A model generated the notes under the pieces. That model saw only the letters and a list, made by a program, of their open reading frames with translations. It ran no database searches and had not been told where the DNA came from. This document shows, in pieces, positions 62,031 through 64,000 of a stretch of DNA of 64,000 nucleotides (the first letter of the stretch is position 1; each line of letters opens with the position of its first letter). Location of the stretch: assembly GCF_037975245.1 (NCBI RefSeq), contig NC_092574.1, positions 22,881,713 through 22,945,712 of the forward strand, in the 5' to 3' direction. A program made the translations under genes and the position numbers. The DNA is from Apostichopus japonicus (Eukaryota; Echinodermata; Holothuroidea; Aspidochirotida; Stichopodidae).

Positions 62031-64000
62031 GTAGCATTCCCTATGTAACCATTTCTCTGCTGGGGAAGGGAGGGGGAGGGGTGGGAAGGATTTACTTAAT
62101 TAGACAACAGGAAATAGTTTTCAAGAAAAATTTGGCTACTCGTGTTCACAGAAGAGTAAATCAACTAATAGAAAACTGACTGGGATCCGAACCAGTGTTG
62201 TCAGGTTTAGACTGGTCACTGATTTCAAACCAAATACGGCCAACAAAAAGTAAATTTAAATATCAAAATTTCTTGATAATTTTTTTAAGTCAGTTTTCCA
62301 TTGTTGGTTTAGCGATTAAATTATTTACGAATGAGCCTTTTAAAACTGAGACAAGAATCCAAAACAAGGCAGTTTAAAGAACCGGTTCCTTGTTCAAAAT
62401 ACAAATCACTTAGCATACCTCATTCCAGATACACAATTTATAGCCATTAGTGTAAAATTCTTTCCTTGGTGAATGTTAGATGTATGCATAAATTAATAGG
62501 CTACCTTCCAAACATTCCTACCATATATTCTACCCAATGCTGTTTGAGAAACTTACTTACTTCTCTACACCTCAGTACAAACAGCTGACCAGCAATCCTC
62601 CCACCCCACCTTTTCCCTCCTCCTCCCCCACTCTCAAGACCAAACTTATTGATGGATATGTCTATAATATGGTCAATCACAAGACATGTTAGGCATGAGA
62701 TGGCCACCTAGTACATTTATAGGAAATTTCAATAAGGCAAGAGATTTCCAAAACTAACAAGGACGTATCTAAATAAACGATATAGCAGATAAGACTGAGG
62801 AGATTCTCCAAACAAGATTGTAACATATTTTATCTTTCGGACAGACTAGTAAAGAGGCATATTACGATAGCAATAGTAATAAGAAAATGGCATGAGATGC
62901 CAAAACAATACGTCATGCTATCAAACGAAAGGCAACCATCATGCTATCGAACCAAGGCAACGTCTCGACTTTCGAGAGAAAAAAAAAGATTCTCAAAGGC
63001 TTTCACGATTTAACTCTTCTGATTACCCTGTGGATTTATCAATGAAAGACACAATTATCAAGTTTCAAGATTAAGAAGCGAAGATAAAATTTAAAAATTT
63101 CCATTTACATTGATTTCAATCCATATCAAAAATGGCATGACGCCAATGTCATGGCCAAATGGATAAAGGCAGTGATGTTAGAAGAGAGGGACCATTATCA
63201 GCTTGGGATGTAACAGGTAAGGTGTAGGGAGGAGGGGACAGGGCAAGGGGGGGAGGGGAAGGGAAATGCTTGCCAACCATGGATGAAGAAAAGTGGTAAG
63301 ATTTGTTTTCTTTTCATTCATTTGAATTCAATATTTTTGCCAAAGTTATCTTTCTGAGTTCCAATCCTAGCTGTAACCAACTATTTCTTTCCTTATGCAT
63401 CAACATTTGTTGATTTTGGATCAACATTTTTTGATTTTTGATTAGTATCTAAGACATTTTGTACATGGGTGATAAAGAAATGATGATAACTGCAACTGTA
63501 CCATTAACCGAAAGGTGTTAGCCTCAAAGAAATGAAAACAGAACATGTCCAAAGAAAATCTCTTTTTTCTTTTCCAATAATTTCCCTGTAACTGGTTAAT
63601 CATACCCCTTGTTTAATAGTGTAATAGTACTGGCCCCCAAATTTGAAAGACCTTTAAAAATTGTTACTTTGTGTTTAAACATTTGACGTTTTCGTTAACA
63701 TTAGGCTTTCAGAGCATTTCTGTATTTACCAAGTTATACTCTAAATACAAGATACCCACCATTCACTGCCTACAGCATAAATTTTAAGTGAAGATAAAAA
63801 AGTATAGAAAAGTGATTTTATGTCGATTAATCATTTTTAGCACACTTAAATTCTAAGAGCATTACTTTAAGAGGTATATTTTTTAAAGACATTTTTTGTG
63901 CATCGTTTTTCTTGTTGATACTAAGTTGATAATTTTTTTGCACACCAACTTGATTTTACTAAAGATAAGCTTAATTTGTCAGATGTTTAGACACCTAAAT

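Overview
This is a 64-kb piece of an AT-rich animal genome. It shows spliced genes with GT-AG introns, Penelope-like and DNA-transposon remnants, tRNA-derived SINE-like pieces and many tandem repeats. The gene family and the repeat types fit a marine invertebrate, perhaps an echinoderm such as a sea cucumber. That placement is an inference and the sequence does not prove it.

The backbone is one minus-strand gene for a PPEF/RdgC-type serine/threonine phosphatase (protein phosphatase with EF-hands). I assembled eleven coding exons by homology, splice sites and phase. They run from the start codon at 46237 down to base 5 and encode residues 1-383: an acylated N-terminus (MGC), an IQ calmodulin-binding motif, and the PPP catalytic core with GDLHG, GDYVDRG, GNHED, HGG and WSDPR. 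Every exon junction is phase-consistent. The rest of the catalytic domain and the EF-hands lie beyond the left edge. A non-coding first exon may lie near 53.25-53.5 kb.

Inside PPEF intron 1 (46.2 to 31.1 kb), on the same strand, three phase-compatible exons at 43.7, 40.3 and 38.5 kb make a candidate nested gene for a 156-residue protein I do not recognise. A possible 5' exon for it lies at 44.8-45.1 kb.

The rest is mostly mobile and repeated DNA. It includes: a perfect 118-bp triplication that copies a PPEF exon's acceptor and first 72 nt (3151-3504); hAT-like short elements at 5.8, 17.1 and 39.1 kb; a 2.1-kb element with TIR GGTTCCTTGCTG full of TGACCTTTGACC-type motifs (24.75-26.9 kb); a 2.3-kb inverted-repeat element carrying two different tandem arrays (41.05-43.38 kb); an AGATATCT-rich MITE-like element (54.0-54.6 kb); a SINE (54.7-55.1 kb); a higher-order satellite (58.7-59.4 kb); and a 5'-truncated Penelope-like element with a GIY-YIG endonuclease and a hammerhead-like motif (60.4-61.5 kb). 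An older, broken copy of the same Penelope family lies at 38.8-40.1 kb.

Regions in which I see nothing beyond AT-rich non-coding DNA: 0.7-3.1, 6.3-10.2, 10.3-14.0, 15.2-16.7, 18.1-20.9, 27-28.3, 31.1-33.9, 46.4-49.8, 50.1-53.2, 55.1-56.1, 56.4-57.9 and 62.3-64.0 kb.
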